DNA from: Flectonema sp. DT1601
Lineage: Eukaryota; Euglenozoa; Diplonemea; Diplonemida; Diplonemidae
Assembly (NCBI GenBank): GCA_964019425.1
Contig: OZ025835.1
Span: forward strand, 372,001-436,000
Length of the DNA stretch: 64,000 nucleotides
Direction of reading: 5' to 3'
The notes beneath the pieces were generated by a model. It searched no databases. It was not told where the DNA came from and saw only the letters and a list, made by a program, of their open reading frames with translations. Made by a program: the position numbers and the translations under genes. Shown here piece after piece: positions 11,322 through 22,500 of this stretch. The first letter of the stretch is position 1. Each line of letters opens with the position of its first letter.

Positions 11322-12552
11322 CTAAAACATCTTTCTGGACAGCATGGCATCGATATTTTCATCAGTTTGTTCAATGCCCATATCTTTTAACCACGTCGCT
11401 CTAGTTTGACGAGCTCTGCTCTCATAGTAGTATGGTGTGTACAGTATTATAATTAGGATGATGACGGCAAATAATCGAACTCTGTATTTCATATAATTGT
11501 CTGCTGTTCTACATATGCCTCGTAGTTTTGAACCCCAAAGATCCAATCCCCTGGATTGATTTCCAAATATCAATGAACCAACGTTACCGTTTCCGCGCGT
11601 TATCAACCCGACGTTGTCATTTCCAATATTGAGGATTCCGACGTTGTAGTCTCCTTTATTTAATAATCCTGTTTGTTTTGTTTTGTTTTGTTTCGTTTTG
11701 TCTTCTTCCCTTTATTGTGGTAGCGCAAAGCTAAAAAAAAAAAATATAAAAAAAAAGAATTGGCTTTATCTTAAAACTATACAGAAAATAGTAATATAAC
11801 ACTGTGATTTTTTGTTTGTGACACGAAACCAGGTGAACCGACTTAAAACTGATAAAGCTAAAGGAGGTTTACGTGTGCTGCCCCCAACATCCTTTTTTCG
11901 TTCTTACAATGCTTGTTAAATGCAAAAAAGAAAAAAAAGAGGGGAAAAAAACCATTCAGATAAGCCTTGATCGCTAGTAAATAACGGCTCTTAATCTGAA
12001 TAGTTTCTTCTCCGACTTCGTCGGTGCAAAAAAAAAAAAAAAAACGAGTGATAAGAATTTCAAACCTTTATTATGATCACCCTTATTGAATATTCCGATG
12101 TTGAAATCACCGCTGTTGAAGAATCCGATATTCGATCTACCTTTATTTACTACTTTTAAATTCTTCTTTAAGAATTGTTTTATAGATTCATAAACAATTT
12201 GTTTTCTTTTACGTCGTCTCATATTTTCTCGTTGTTTATCGGAGAGATTCGTTACAAGTTCAGTTCGTTTTTCATTATCGATGTCGGCTTGTGTTTTTTT
12301 AACTAATTTCATTTTAAATGTAGGAACTCCTTTGATATCTTCATCGCCATCGGTTCTAACTCTCATGTCGATATTATAGTCTTTAAGATTAACTTCCTTT
12401 TCTTTCATTTCTTCGGGTACCCAATCGTCGTATTTTGCTGCTTTTCCTTTGTTCCAATTAGCTGGTCCAGATCCTCCACCATAGGCCCCACCACCACTGG
12501 CATCAGGATCGAAGCCGTACGTTCTTGCTGAGCGAAATACCGAGCGGTACAT
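11322..12552 (-). CDS. membrane-anchored NxG pentapeptide-like solenoid protein, two exons
   Basis: Exon 1 (12552-12066) and exon 2 (11668-11322) join in phase across a 397-bp GT-AG intron to give 277 residues. Residues about 1-150 are Gly-rich then charged, with a Lys/Arg cluster (RENMRRRKRKQIVYESIKQ). Residues about 150-225 are a run of NxGxx units, including NIGFFNSGDFNIGIFNKGD before the splice site and LLNKGDYNVGILNIGNDNVG after it. Such units form right-handed beta-solenoids in pentapeptide-type repeats, best known from bacterial proteins including mycobacterial PPE-MPTR. A membrane helix follows (RVRLFAVIILIIILYT), then a short charged tail ending MLSRKMF. The first residues (MYRSVFRSARTYGF) could be a mitochondrial presequence, but this is unproven. 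Translation of unspliced RNA would run into the hairpin element inside the intron. An acceptor-like TATTCTCAG ends 16 nt before the ATG. Function is unknown. Confidence 0.72.
11941..12044 (+). repeat. dispersed double-hairpin element with A-tail, copy 1 (inside an intron)
   Basis: Read on the plus strand, arms 11948-11966 and 11986-12006 form a near-perfect stem with a 19-nt loop. A short hairpin (CCGAC-TTC-GTCGG, 12012-12024) follows, then 17 A residues. A related copy lies at 61061-61235. It sits in the intron of the NxG-solenoid gene, antisense to that gene. Two hairpins ending in an A-tail suggest a small retroposed RNA or a SINE-like element, but a target-site duplication was not established. 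Confidence 0.55.
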
Positions 12553-13869
12553 CTTTTCTGATGAGGTGCTGAGAATAGTTGTTTGAACGGCTGTCTAATA
12601 CAACAAATGTCTTGATTTCTTCATATTGCTATTTTGAAGTGAGGGGGGAAAAAAGAAATTTTTCTAATTACAGCTAAATGGTGTAACTATCGTTGGGGTA
12701 CTAAACTTAGAAGGATGAGTTAACGTCCTGCTGTTGTTGTTTTTTTTTTTTTTTTTTTTACCGAAACTAAATAAATACTATGGTACCGCCCGTCTCAATC
12801 TTCTTTTTCGTCTAAACATCGCCGGTTGGTTGAAATGTTGGTTCCAAATTAATTAATATTTTTTTTTTAAATTTTTTATTTGTTCGATTGGAAAACAGGT
12901 TTCGCTGTTCCCGAAAACTGTACAATTATCGATCCCTTTTTTAAAACTCAGATGGGCAATAGATCTTCATTCTGTTGGGGTTTACAGTGATAGAAGTGTT
13001 CGCAAAAAAAGAGGAAAGAAGAAAAAGAAAAACGACAGCAATTTCTTTCTTTTTTTTTTTTTTTTTTATCATCACTTCAGCGAATACCCCCCTTAAGAAT
13101 TTTTCAAAGCAAAGTAAGAAAACAAGAATTGCTTGTGGGTAAAAGGCTGCAGTATCGGAAGTTAGATCGTGTTGTTTTATTTTTTTCTTTTTCTTTTCCC
13201 TTCTCTTTCTCACTGACAAAACCACCAAGGTAGCATACGAGTTTATTATAAAAAAAAAGTGCACTAAATTATAAAAACACAATTGTTCTGCTGGTCCATA
13301 ATACACTGTGGAATACGTAGCTTCAGTAGCCTTAATCTTATACTACTCGCTCGTCCCTCTTAAACCACCAAGGTAGTTATTTATTGAATATCAGAAAAAA
13401 GTCAAAAAAAAAACTCCCAGAGAAAATATAATAGTAATTACGAAGTCAGGTTGCCGAATGATTGAAAAAAAAAAAAAAAAGAAAAAGGAAATAATTCCCC
13501 TTTCCGGGGGAATATTGCTTATGTGACATAAGAATTAGTAACGTGTAATAATCAAACCTTCAATCAATATCCATTAAAATAGACTTTTTTTTTCAATTTT
13601 CAGAAAGCCCTTCGGAAGACAGATGCGAGTGACTCGATGTAGTACCGCAACTGAGCTGTAGATTGGCTCTAATACAGCCAAAAAAAAAATAAAAAAATAA
13701 AGAGATAAAAACAAAAATAATAACCTACAACAAAGACATACAGCAAAGTAACATATAAAAGTGTTTGTGTTGCATTTACCCTCTGCAACACGTGAGAAAA
13801 AGAAGTCAGACATAGTTCCCACACTTAAGGGGTCCTAACTGAGCAACACAAAAAAAAGAGTTGCTAAAT
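12553..13869. other. gene-free spacer
   Basis: Between the P2X-like gene and the NxG-solenoid gene there is about 1.3 kb without credible coding sequence. It contains A or T runs (for example 12743-12759, 13051-13067 and 13464-13480) and an 86-bp dispersed repeat (listed separately). Two short motifs reading accaccaaggtag lie near 13216 and 13364. Confidence 0.6.
13262..13347. repeat. 86-bp dispersed repeat R1, copy 1
   Basis: This stretch aligns at roughly 90 percent identity (judged by eye) with 60792-60877 in the same orientation. The core, cactgtggaatacgtag followed by ttcagtagccttaatct, is almost unchanged. It lies about 0.7 kb upstream of the NxG-solenoid gene. It has no obvious coding capacity. 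Confidence 0.75.
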
Positions 13870-15513
13870 TCATATAGTACCCGACTTGTATCTATCTATC
13901 CACAGTTGATTATTCCCAAAATTAGCATTGGGAGGACGATGCTGAGCGATTGGCTCACCCGCAAGCAAATAGTGACTTAGCTCGGTTCCCTGATTTTCTG
14001 GTGTCGACGGTGTAAACGCCACAGCTGTGGGTTCCGTTTTCAGTGGATTCAACGGTGGTTCAGGAGGATTAATAGGCGGATCCATTGAAGACAAGTCTAT
14101 ACCAGTTGGTTTCATATCATGTTTGAAAGGAGGAGGGTTATCTTGTTTAAATTCTGTTATTTTAGCATCAATTTTTTCACCGGGTTCCTTCTCTTCTTCA
14201 CCAAGCGGATCAATAGTACCTCCTTCGCGAACCTCCCCATAAACATAATGAACGTCATCAAGACGGAGTAGACCTGCCTTGTCGTGGTCAGAAAAGTCAA
14301 CAGTTTTTATATCCCTATATCTTTTATAAACCTTACTATATGGTAGGAATCTGATCAGGATGTGTTCTACTAATAATTTCGCAATGGAAAACAGTCCTCC
14401 AGCAACCATTAATGTCTTCATTAGTTCAACAAAACTAAATATTGCCACGTATCCTGCTGGTACTAACACTACTCTAATCCCATGACGTTTCCAAATTGAA
14501 CGCGAGATGTTTCCGGTTGGTAAGTTTGATATTATCGTTTGTTCATTTTTAAATTCAACTCCACGAAGGGCAAAAGATCTGTATGCGTACGTAAGTTCTG
14601 TGTCGATACCTTCGCCATCATATGATAAAATAACTAAGATAACGACACCGTGATAGCGGAGAGATTCTCCCTCAAAAACTTCATCAAGAGAATTAACCCC
14701 AGCACTAGTAAGTAGTTGCTTTACAGTAAAGATATCGCCGGGTCTTTTTTTATCAGCATCCGTACACTTGACATTTGCGTCATTCGCCATTCCAAGAATC
14801 GGACTTCCGCAAAAATGAAGTTCCTTATTATTCGGTAATTGTAGTACACCTCTATTCATATCCTGTCCCATGACGATTTTCTTTGATTCACGACCGTAGA
14901 CTCCATGGTCTACCATTATTGTCATATCTTCAATACCTGATGTGTAGTATGTTTGTTTGTCAGTTTCTTCCCAGCTGGGACATTGAGCTGAGGTTGCATT
15001 TAAATCGCATTCTCTTGGAAGATTGTTGAAATTAGTTACCTTTAAACGAGTAGTTATGAGGGAAGAATACTCTTCTGCTGACGGTCGGAGTATATTGTGA
15101 CGGTCCCAACCAACGCATTCATATTTAACAACACTACCGACAGTACGGGAGGCTGCTTGATTCCAACCACAACCAGATCTCACACAAGAGTCTTGTGTTG
15201 TCCATTGAACACACGCTGGAGTACTTCCAGCACATGTTCCGCATCCACCTGCAGGACAGCAGTGAGTTTGTTCACTATTCCAGTCACTACCTCTTCTTAC
15301 AGATATGGTACTAAACCCAACCGGTTCATCTTTTATTAAATATCCTTTGTTTAGGATCACCTCATAAATTACAACATAACAAAACAATCCTATCAGAATC
15401 AATACCCGAGCAATACCTAATTTTCGGTCTCTCATAATTACTCGACGTTCAGTTTTATATGCGAATAAGTCGTCCATGTCGACATCGAAAATACGCTGGC
15501 AAGCATTCGACAT
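13870..15513 (-). CDS. P2X-like ligand-gated cation channel
   Basis: The ATG at 15513 (MSNACQRIFDVDMDD) gives 547 residues, and the frame is open well upstream only through low-complexity sequence. The N-terminus carries the P2X signature YxTxK/R as YKTER (residues 19-23), then KLGIARVLILIGLFCYVVIY with NKGY after the first membrane helix, as in animal P2X receptors. The second helix follows WKRHGIRV, which matches the KAYGIRF segment that carries an ATP-contacting Lys in animal P2X. The family forms trimeric ATP-gated cation channels. In protists such as Dictyostelium these sit on the contractile vacuole. The ectodomain holds an extra Cys-rich block right after the first helix (CCPAGGCGTCAG, then CVRSGCGW). 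A clear NFR motif was not found, so ATP gating is uncertain. The roughly 150-residue cytosolic tail is Pro-rich. Confidence 0.82.
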   Translation of the reverse strand: MSNACQRIFDVDMDDLFAYKTERRVIMRDRKLGIARVLILIGLFCYVVIYEVILNKGYLIKDEPVGFSTISVRRGSDWNSEQTHCCPAGGCGTCAGSTPACVQWTTQDSCVRSGCGWNQAASRTVGSVVKYECVGWDRHNILRPSAEEYSSLITTRLKVTNFNNLPRECDLNATSAQCPSWEETDKQTYYTSGIEDMTIMVDHGVYGRESKKIVMGQDMNRGVLQLPNNKELHFCGSPILGMANDANVKCTDADKKRPGDIFTVKQLLTSAGVNSLDEVFEGESLRYHGVVILVILSYDGEGIDTELTYAYRSFALRGVEFKNEQTIISNLPTGNISRSIWKRHGIRVVLVPAGYVAIFSFVELMKTLMVAGGLFSIAKLLVEHILIRFLPYSKVYKRYRDIKTVDFSDHDKAGLLRLDDVHYVYGEVREGGTIDPLGEEEKEPGEKIDAKITEFKQDNPPPFKHDMKPTGIDLSSMDPPINPPEPPLNPLKTEPTAVAFTPSTPENQGTELSHYLLAGEPIAQHRPPNANFGNNQLWIDRYKSGTI

Positions 15514-16559
15514 TTTGGCTGCTTTAAAAGCAGATTGACTGATGTGTAATAAAATAATATTTATCAAACAAAAATAATAATAATAATAAACTACCCAAAA
15601 ACTCCGATAATGGAAAAAAAAAAAAAAAGGTAGAGAGGGAGAGAGAGAGAGAGAGAGAAGGATTTTCTTTTTCTTCTTCTTCTTTTTTTTTTCAATTTCC
15701 CTATCAAAATAAGCAAAACGATTGTGTAAATGAGTTGTTGAATAAATTGCTTCTTTCCTTCTTTTTTTTTTTTTTTTTTTTTTTTTTTCGTAACTTGGGT
15801 TTTGTAACAATAATTCCTTGAATTTGAACACACGACACAAAGAATCCGTCGAGGGACATGCACATGAAACAGGGAATTCAAAATCAACACATGAACAAGA
15901 AGATCAGGCTCACCGAACACAATCATCACTAAACGCAACCCTGTTAAGGGAATGAACTAGGCTTAGAGGAAGCAGGGACAAAAAGAGATATATAAAAAAA
16001 AAACTGGCCGGTTCATAGATATCATTAATATACTACCAACTAGAAGTCTTTTTATCGTTATTGACAACAAGAGACGGTTGGTAACTTTTCATTTGATCGA
16101 AAAAGGAAAAGCTTTAATAACAAATACGTCGCGCAGTCAGCACAACGAGAAGGGTGAGACAAAAAGACTTAAACTCTACCGCGTAAGCAACATCACGCGA
16201 CTTAATGTACTTGTAAAAGTTACAGTCGAGTACCAACTATGTTAACACTTGCAAAGAAAAATTGCACGGGGTTTTTTTTTTTTTTTTTTTTTTTTACTAC
16301 TCGTAACTATAAGTGCGAACGATTTCCTTTTTTTTTTTTTTTTTTTGTATAATCACCACGGGCAGTGTGAGGGGAAAAAAAAAAAAAATAAATAAATAAA
16401 ACTGCACACGGCAAAAAACAAAATTCAACTAAATAAGAATTTCGGAGGGGAAAAAATAAGAAACCCCACTTCAGTCAAATGACTGAGCAGGCATCAATCA
16501 GAGAGGGGTAGTGAAACACGTAAAATAGAATCGAATAACCAAATACACAGAATCACAAT
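15514..16559. other. gene-free spacer
   Basis: About 1 kb between the polycystin-like and P2X-like genes. It contains a GA-repeat (about 15636-15658), T runs at 15761-15788, 16270-16295 and 16328-16346, and an A run at 16375-16388. No RNA gene or ORF is supportable. Confidence 0.6.
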
Positions 16560-19500
16560 TTATGCAAATAGCGCTACAAAAAAAGCTTTGATACCCGTAG
16601 CCTGGAGGAAAGTGCCGATAGCTTTTCCTGCAAAAGATTTGCTCAAGGTTTTCAGAATAGGACCCGCGTATGCCAAAACTAATAACTTAAATGGTTCATT
16701 AAAAAGAATGTCCTGAAGGAAAGCTACAACCGTCTGAACTATGAACTTTTCAGAATTCTCTTGATCCCACTCTAAGGCCATACTGAGAAACATTGTTAGA
16801 GTTGCTGTCTGAATAGTACCCGCGAGTACATAGGCAATGTAAGTGACCCAATGGGGCAGTTGCTGAGGTATCAACCCTCCCCTTTTCACTTGATACGATC
16901 GCAGAATAACTAACCAACCAACTAATGTAAAAACCAGAGGAGCTAACCAAGACTCCGTCATGCCAACATTATCAGGTTTCGTTGTTACTAACACAACAAA
17001 AAGATGTAATCCCCACAAGGCCATGTACAAGCCACTGATTGTATGCCCTCTTCCTATTCTTAAGAAGGCAAACTTGTATAAAATTCCAGCGATACCAAGT
17101 TGTAAAAAGGTTGACAAAACGCCTAAGACCACACTAATATCGTAATATAAGCAAATTATGATGGCGAGGTGGACAGACCAAAATAGGACCATGCAGTGAG
17201 GTAGGAATAATGGTTTTGTTTTGTTTACCCACAAGCAAACAACCATCATGATCCACAAGTATCCCAGTGCGATTCCAATCTCAGGGTGGCCAGAGATAGC
17301 AACGTAAACACAGCCATATAATCCGAAGGCCATTGTAAGAATCATGGCTGCTCGTTTTAGCTGCAGAAAATACGTTGCAGTCGAAAGCAACACAAAAGTT
17401 CCAACTACCAGCCACCAAAACTTCTTATACCCTAATAAGATAGCGGCTCCCAGGTGAAGTACAAATAAGAAAGCAATAAATCTGAGTGACTGTGCCCTGT
17501 TGGCCTTCGCTCGTTGCCAAATTGACATATTTTCTTTAATTTCTGGAACATCACCTCCAGCAAGTGGGGTTCCCTGTTCCGCTTCCAGTTCTCTTTCAGC
17601 CTCTAGTTTATCTGTCCACCATTTCTTGTGGCTGACTGAGTCGAATTCTGGAGATAAATACTGAACGAATTCAACAAGGACTCGGACAGATCCTTTTCCG
17701 CCATCGCACTTAATCCAAGTATCGAGAGAAGCGACTGCGTCAGTGTCGTCGTGAATTAACATTTTTATAATAGACGACCACTTCATAGTTACTCGACACA
17801 GTTCAGTGTCAGGCTGAGCTTCGTCAGATTCATCATCAATGAGACACACAATTAGTGCGGTATTTTGGAGATCATGATTTCGGATTGTGTACGTGACGAA
17901 TTGAGTCGCATCGAATATCGGATCGCAGTCATCCCAAACAGTTTTTGATTTCCAAATTCGATTCTCAGAGACGGCCGTTACATAAGCATCAGGAATGTCT
18001 TTGTTACCCATACAGTCGACGTCACATGGGAGATCACGTGCTTCAGGAATCCTCACAGTGAGCATTCCGAGTTTTGGATAGTTCGGGTATGGGTCTTCAC
18101 CCATCCATTTCCAAGCAATCGCGTGAAGTTTCTTAGCCCTTTTGAACAAAAGCCCGACAACAACAGTAGTTGGCATCATCATCAATGCAGCCATCACTCC
18201 AACAGCAATCTTCTTAGGAAGCGTAGCATTCCCTTTCTGTCCTGAAAACAAAACACACACAAAAAACACACTACTAATTGCAGATAGTAGCACCATTAGT
18301 CTTTGGGGTCTGGTATAGGTTTGACCAGCCCTTCTAAAAAAGAAACAAAGCCAGATATGAGCTGACAGGGTGTGAGCTACAGAATTCAGCCCACGTCTCA
18401 TTTTCTGACAACAGGATTGTTTCTCAGGTGCTACACTACCATCAACAAGATTAGCATGGCTAGCTGATTCAGAATTGAAACGAGGACTTGTACAAAATGA
18501 ACTTTTTCTGGGAGTTATAACCTCAAGCGGCGGTGGTTTTTTACTGCACGGTATAAACGCATCCTGGGTACTTGTTGCATCACTCGCGGTAGGAGAATTA
18601 CTTGCAACTTGCACTTGAAGGTAGTCATTTAATGAATTACCTTCGTTTGTGTCAACTGAGTCAGGGTCTGGTGGTATTAAAGGATGATTAACATGTTGTT
18701 TTCCTGGTGAGAATTCACCATCAGATCTGTCGTTTACTTCTGATGTGACTGTAGATTGATGAATTAGGTCCAGTGAATTATTGAAAGGACTCTTTAAGGT
18801 AAAGTTTGATAATCGAGAAGAGTTATCTGAACAAAGTCTAGCGACAGCAAGCAACGTGTCCTGTTCGATCTTATCTATTGATTTGTGAATACCAATGGCT
18901 TCATCGCTTGGCATCCATGAAACACCATTTTCAGCGATCACACTTTTCATTTTATCAATAAGGTTTTTGGGTAGCTCATCCTCGATGTCTTGAAAGATAG
19001 GTTTGTTATTTCGATTTTCATATTGAGCGACCATTAGAATCCAAGATCTGTTTGACTTTATCTCCTGTAATAAGTACAGGATTGCGACATCATCTATTGG
19101 AGTTCCCTTTATAAGAGAATAAAGCTTTTCGCTTAGTTCTTCTGGACCGAGCACTCCTCCGTCCATGTCCCAGTGGACACCGTTTTCAACAAACTGTTGA
19201 GTTATTTCGTGTATTAATGCAGCACTGCTTCTTTCCTTGAGAGATTGCATTAAGTCTTGTTGATAGGCAGTTCTGTATTGTCTAACGAGTTGGACTCGTT
19301 TACAATTGTCATTGACGCTGCTGAATATTTGTCGTACATGTGATTCGTCAACATGATCTGAATATAAGGCATCATGAAGTAACCGACACTCAACTTCACC
19401 ATAATTACTTCCACTTAGTATGTCAGCTCTACGCCTCATTGGAGGTTGGCTTACTTCAATATCATTAAAGTCTTGATTAGACTTATCATATTCCTGTTCC

Positions 19501-22500
19501 TTAATATGCCCTTGGCTTATCGAAGAAAGAGAATCACAACTTAATTTTCCCTCCAACACTAAATTACATGGTTGCGTTTCCTCATTGTTGGTGTTGTTGT
19601 CAGCAGTGATTTCCTTTGCAGAAGTATCAAGCATTGCTCTGGGAGATCCGAATGACGACGTTGTCGGGGTAAACAATCCTTCTTTGAAGAACGGAGAGAG
19701 AACCTTAACAGATCTGTTTTCCGCTTTTTGCTGCATCAGAATAATATTCCTCTCCTGTAATTCTCTATCACGTTTTTTATCAAACAAGAATCCACCGAAC
19801 ATCGCTGCGTAGAATAAAATATAAACACCGAGGACACTAACGAATGTCGGGATGTTTTCGGTAGAGAAATTTTTAAACCCCTTGAAGGAAATGATTTGTT
19901 CGATGTTAGTAGACGGAAATATATCAGATCCAATGAAGGCAGCAACAGTACCAAGTTTACTTGTTGACTTTACTGTTGACGTATTCCCATTAGAAGCAGC
20001 GTTTAAAATAACAATTCTTCTTCTGTGAGTATTGCCAGAAGAACTAGAGTCAGCAATCTCTGAACACGATGGGTTCGTAGTGTTTATTTCTGAATCATTT
20101 AATAATGTCTGTACACTATCAGGGAGATCGATGAGGTCACCTTCTTCCCATTCTCCAGAAGTTTCGTTAAACATTCTCGTTGATATCGAACAGGGGTAAG
20201 GATATAAATATTTTTCTTCAATCGCGAATTCCATCACCATAGTTATGGTACCTGAAGCATTGGAGCTAGCTTTAATTCTTATTATATCAGAAGCTGTTGT
20301 TTCGTTGGTTGGTTTTGGAAACAATTTCGGATCAGTCGACGTCACACTAATACGAGTACCCGAATCTAAATTTGGTAACGTGATGCTGGTATTCATTAGT
20401 GTTGTTAACTGAACAGGTTCAGTACTGTCAACAGGTGCTGTGATGACGTCGAGACGAAGGGAGGTTCCGACAAAGGAAATATCCTCACCAGTCGATTCAA
20501 TGAGACTAGAAGCGATTTTGTCACTGAGATCGAGTACTGATTGCGATGAGGAGGATTGAACTCCATTTGAAGGTACCTCAGCAGCAACACTTGAGATTAC
20601 ATCTACCGCTCCTAAAATATCTGTTAATTGAGATTGCGATCCATTCGTTGCGACTACATCAACTAAGGAGTCCAATGCTCTTGATGCCAATTCAATTTCT
20701 GAAGAAGTATCTTCTGATGAATGCTTATCTCCAATAATCGATTCTTTAACTTTACTCGCTAATCCTTGCGCAGCAGTAGCAGCAATGGTTGCATTCTGTG
20801 GAACTAAAACTTTAACCATCCCACTCATCTTGACAACGTCAATAATTACTCCACTTTTAACATTGCACAATCCTGAAGTAATATTATGAACACCTCCTGG
20901 AAGTGGTCCTATTGGATACGATGGCTTTATACCAGTTCTTACAGTTTTCCCATTTATCAAACTACAGTAGTGAAGTGATGATTGCTCTGTTAGGTGCCAA
21001 TCAGTGTGGTTTATTGTGATGAAATCACCAATTTCAATTTGTGAAGGAAGATTAAAAACCACTTCATTAGAACTTGGTGTCGCAATGTGAATTATTGCGA
21101 TCCCTCCAATGTCACACGTAATCAGTTTTTGAGAAGCATACTTTACAGAAAACAACATACTACTATTACTAATTGGCATGTAAGTAACTCGAACCGGATT
21201 TTGATGTGATGTGCAACTTACATGAAGGCCAGCTGATGTACTATGAGCACCTTGTATGTGAGATGTTTGGTAGAATGCTTCTTCGATTTTTGAGAAGGCT
21301 GATGGAAAGGCTACAGGATCTATTTCGGTTGGATTAAAAAAGACGTCAATCACAACTAACATCGATTGGGTTTCTTTATTAATAATTGTACAACCTGGTG
21401 GAGTTGACAAGTCCACTAGTCTCGATGCAAAATGTGTGAATCTACCAGACACCATGAATGACATTTCTGTGACTCCAGCTGAGTCCAAAATATAAAAATC
21501 GAATTCTGAATTAACAACAGAAGGTGTTACAGTGTTATCATATAAAACTACTTTAGATATCTGTGACGCCTTACAATCTTCTATAAGTGGAACCACGACT
21601 GCAATTGTTGGTGCTGGTGTTGGAGGAACAACTACCTGTTGGTTTACTGTAGTGCCTGAGAACGTTGCTCCAGTTGAACTAATTATAGCTGCGCTGTTTG
21701 CACTGATGGCCGCCTCAACACTCACCATTGTCATCGCTGAAGATACTTGAAACTGAATCCCAAAACCCGTTGCCAGTGTTATGATTTCCCTGAGCTGTCT
21801 AACTCCAGTACAGCTGTAACACACACTACCAGAACTCTCACATATACTCTGACACACTGAAGGAGTAGAACTCTTAATAGCTGTATCTAAACTTGATGTA
21901 AGTACTCCGAGGTTTGATAAAATAGCATCAAGTGAAGTACCTGTGAGTGAGATTCCAATCACTAGTGAGTTTGTTGTACCTGAAGTCGGGTAAGGTGTCG
22001 GTTGTGGTGTAGGCGGAGCAGAAGTTGGTAGTGCCGTTGGAGTACTAGTCGACGGCACTGCAGTCGGTGTAGCAGTTGGAGCACTCGTAGTTATCGAAGT
22101 AGGGACTGCTGTGGGGGGTGGAGTAGGTACCTGGGTTGGTGCTGGTGTTGGTACCGCTGTTAACGGCACTGATGTGGGTACCGCGGTCGGCGGTGCAGCC
22201 GTTGGTATCGCAGTCGGCGGCACTGCCGTAGGTGGTTGTGTTGGTGGCACCGGGGTGGGTGCAGATGTTGGTGTCACTGTTGGTGTCGGAGTAGGTGCGG
22301 ATGTCGGTGTCGCTGTTGGTGTCGGAGTAGGTGCGGATGTTGGTGTCGCTGTTGGTGTCGGAGTAGGTGCGGATGTTGGTGTCGCTGTTGGTGTCGGAGT
22401 AGGCGCAGATGTCGGTGTCGCTGTTGTTGGCGTCGGAGTAGGTGCCGGAGTCGCCGTAGTCGGTGTTGGTGTAGGAGCTGGAGTAGGCGCCGGTGTCGCT

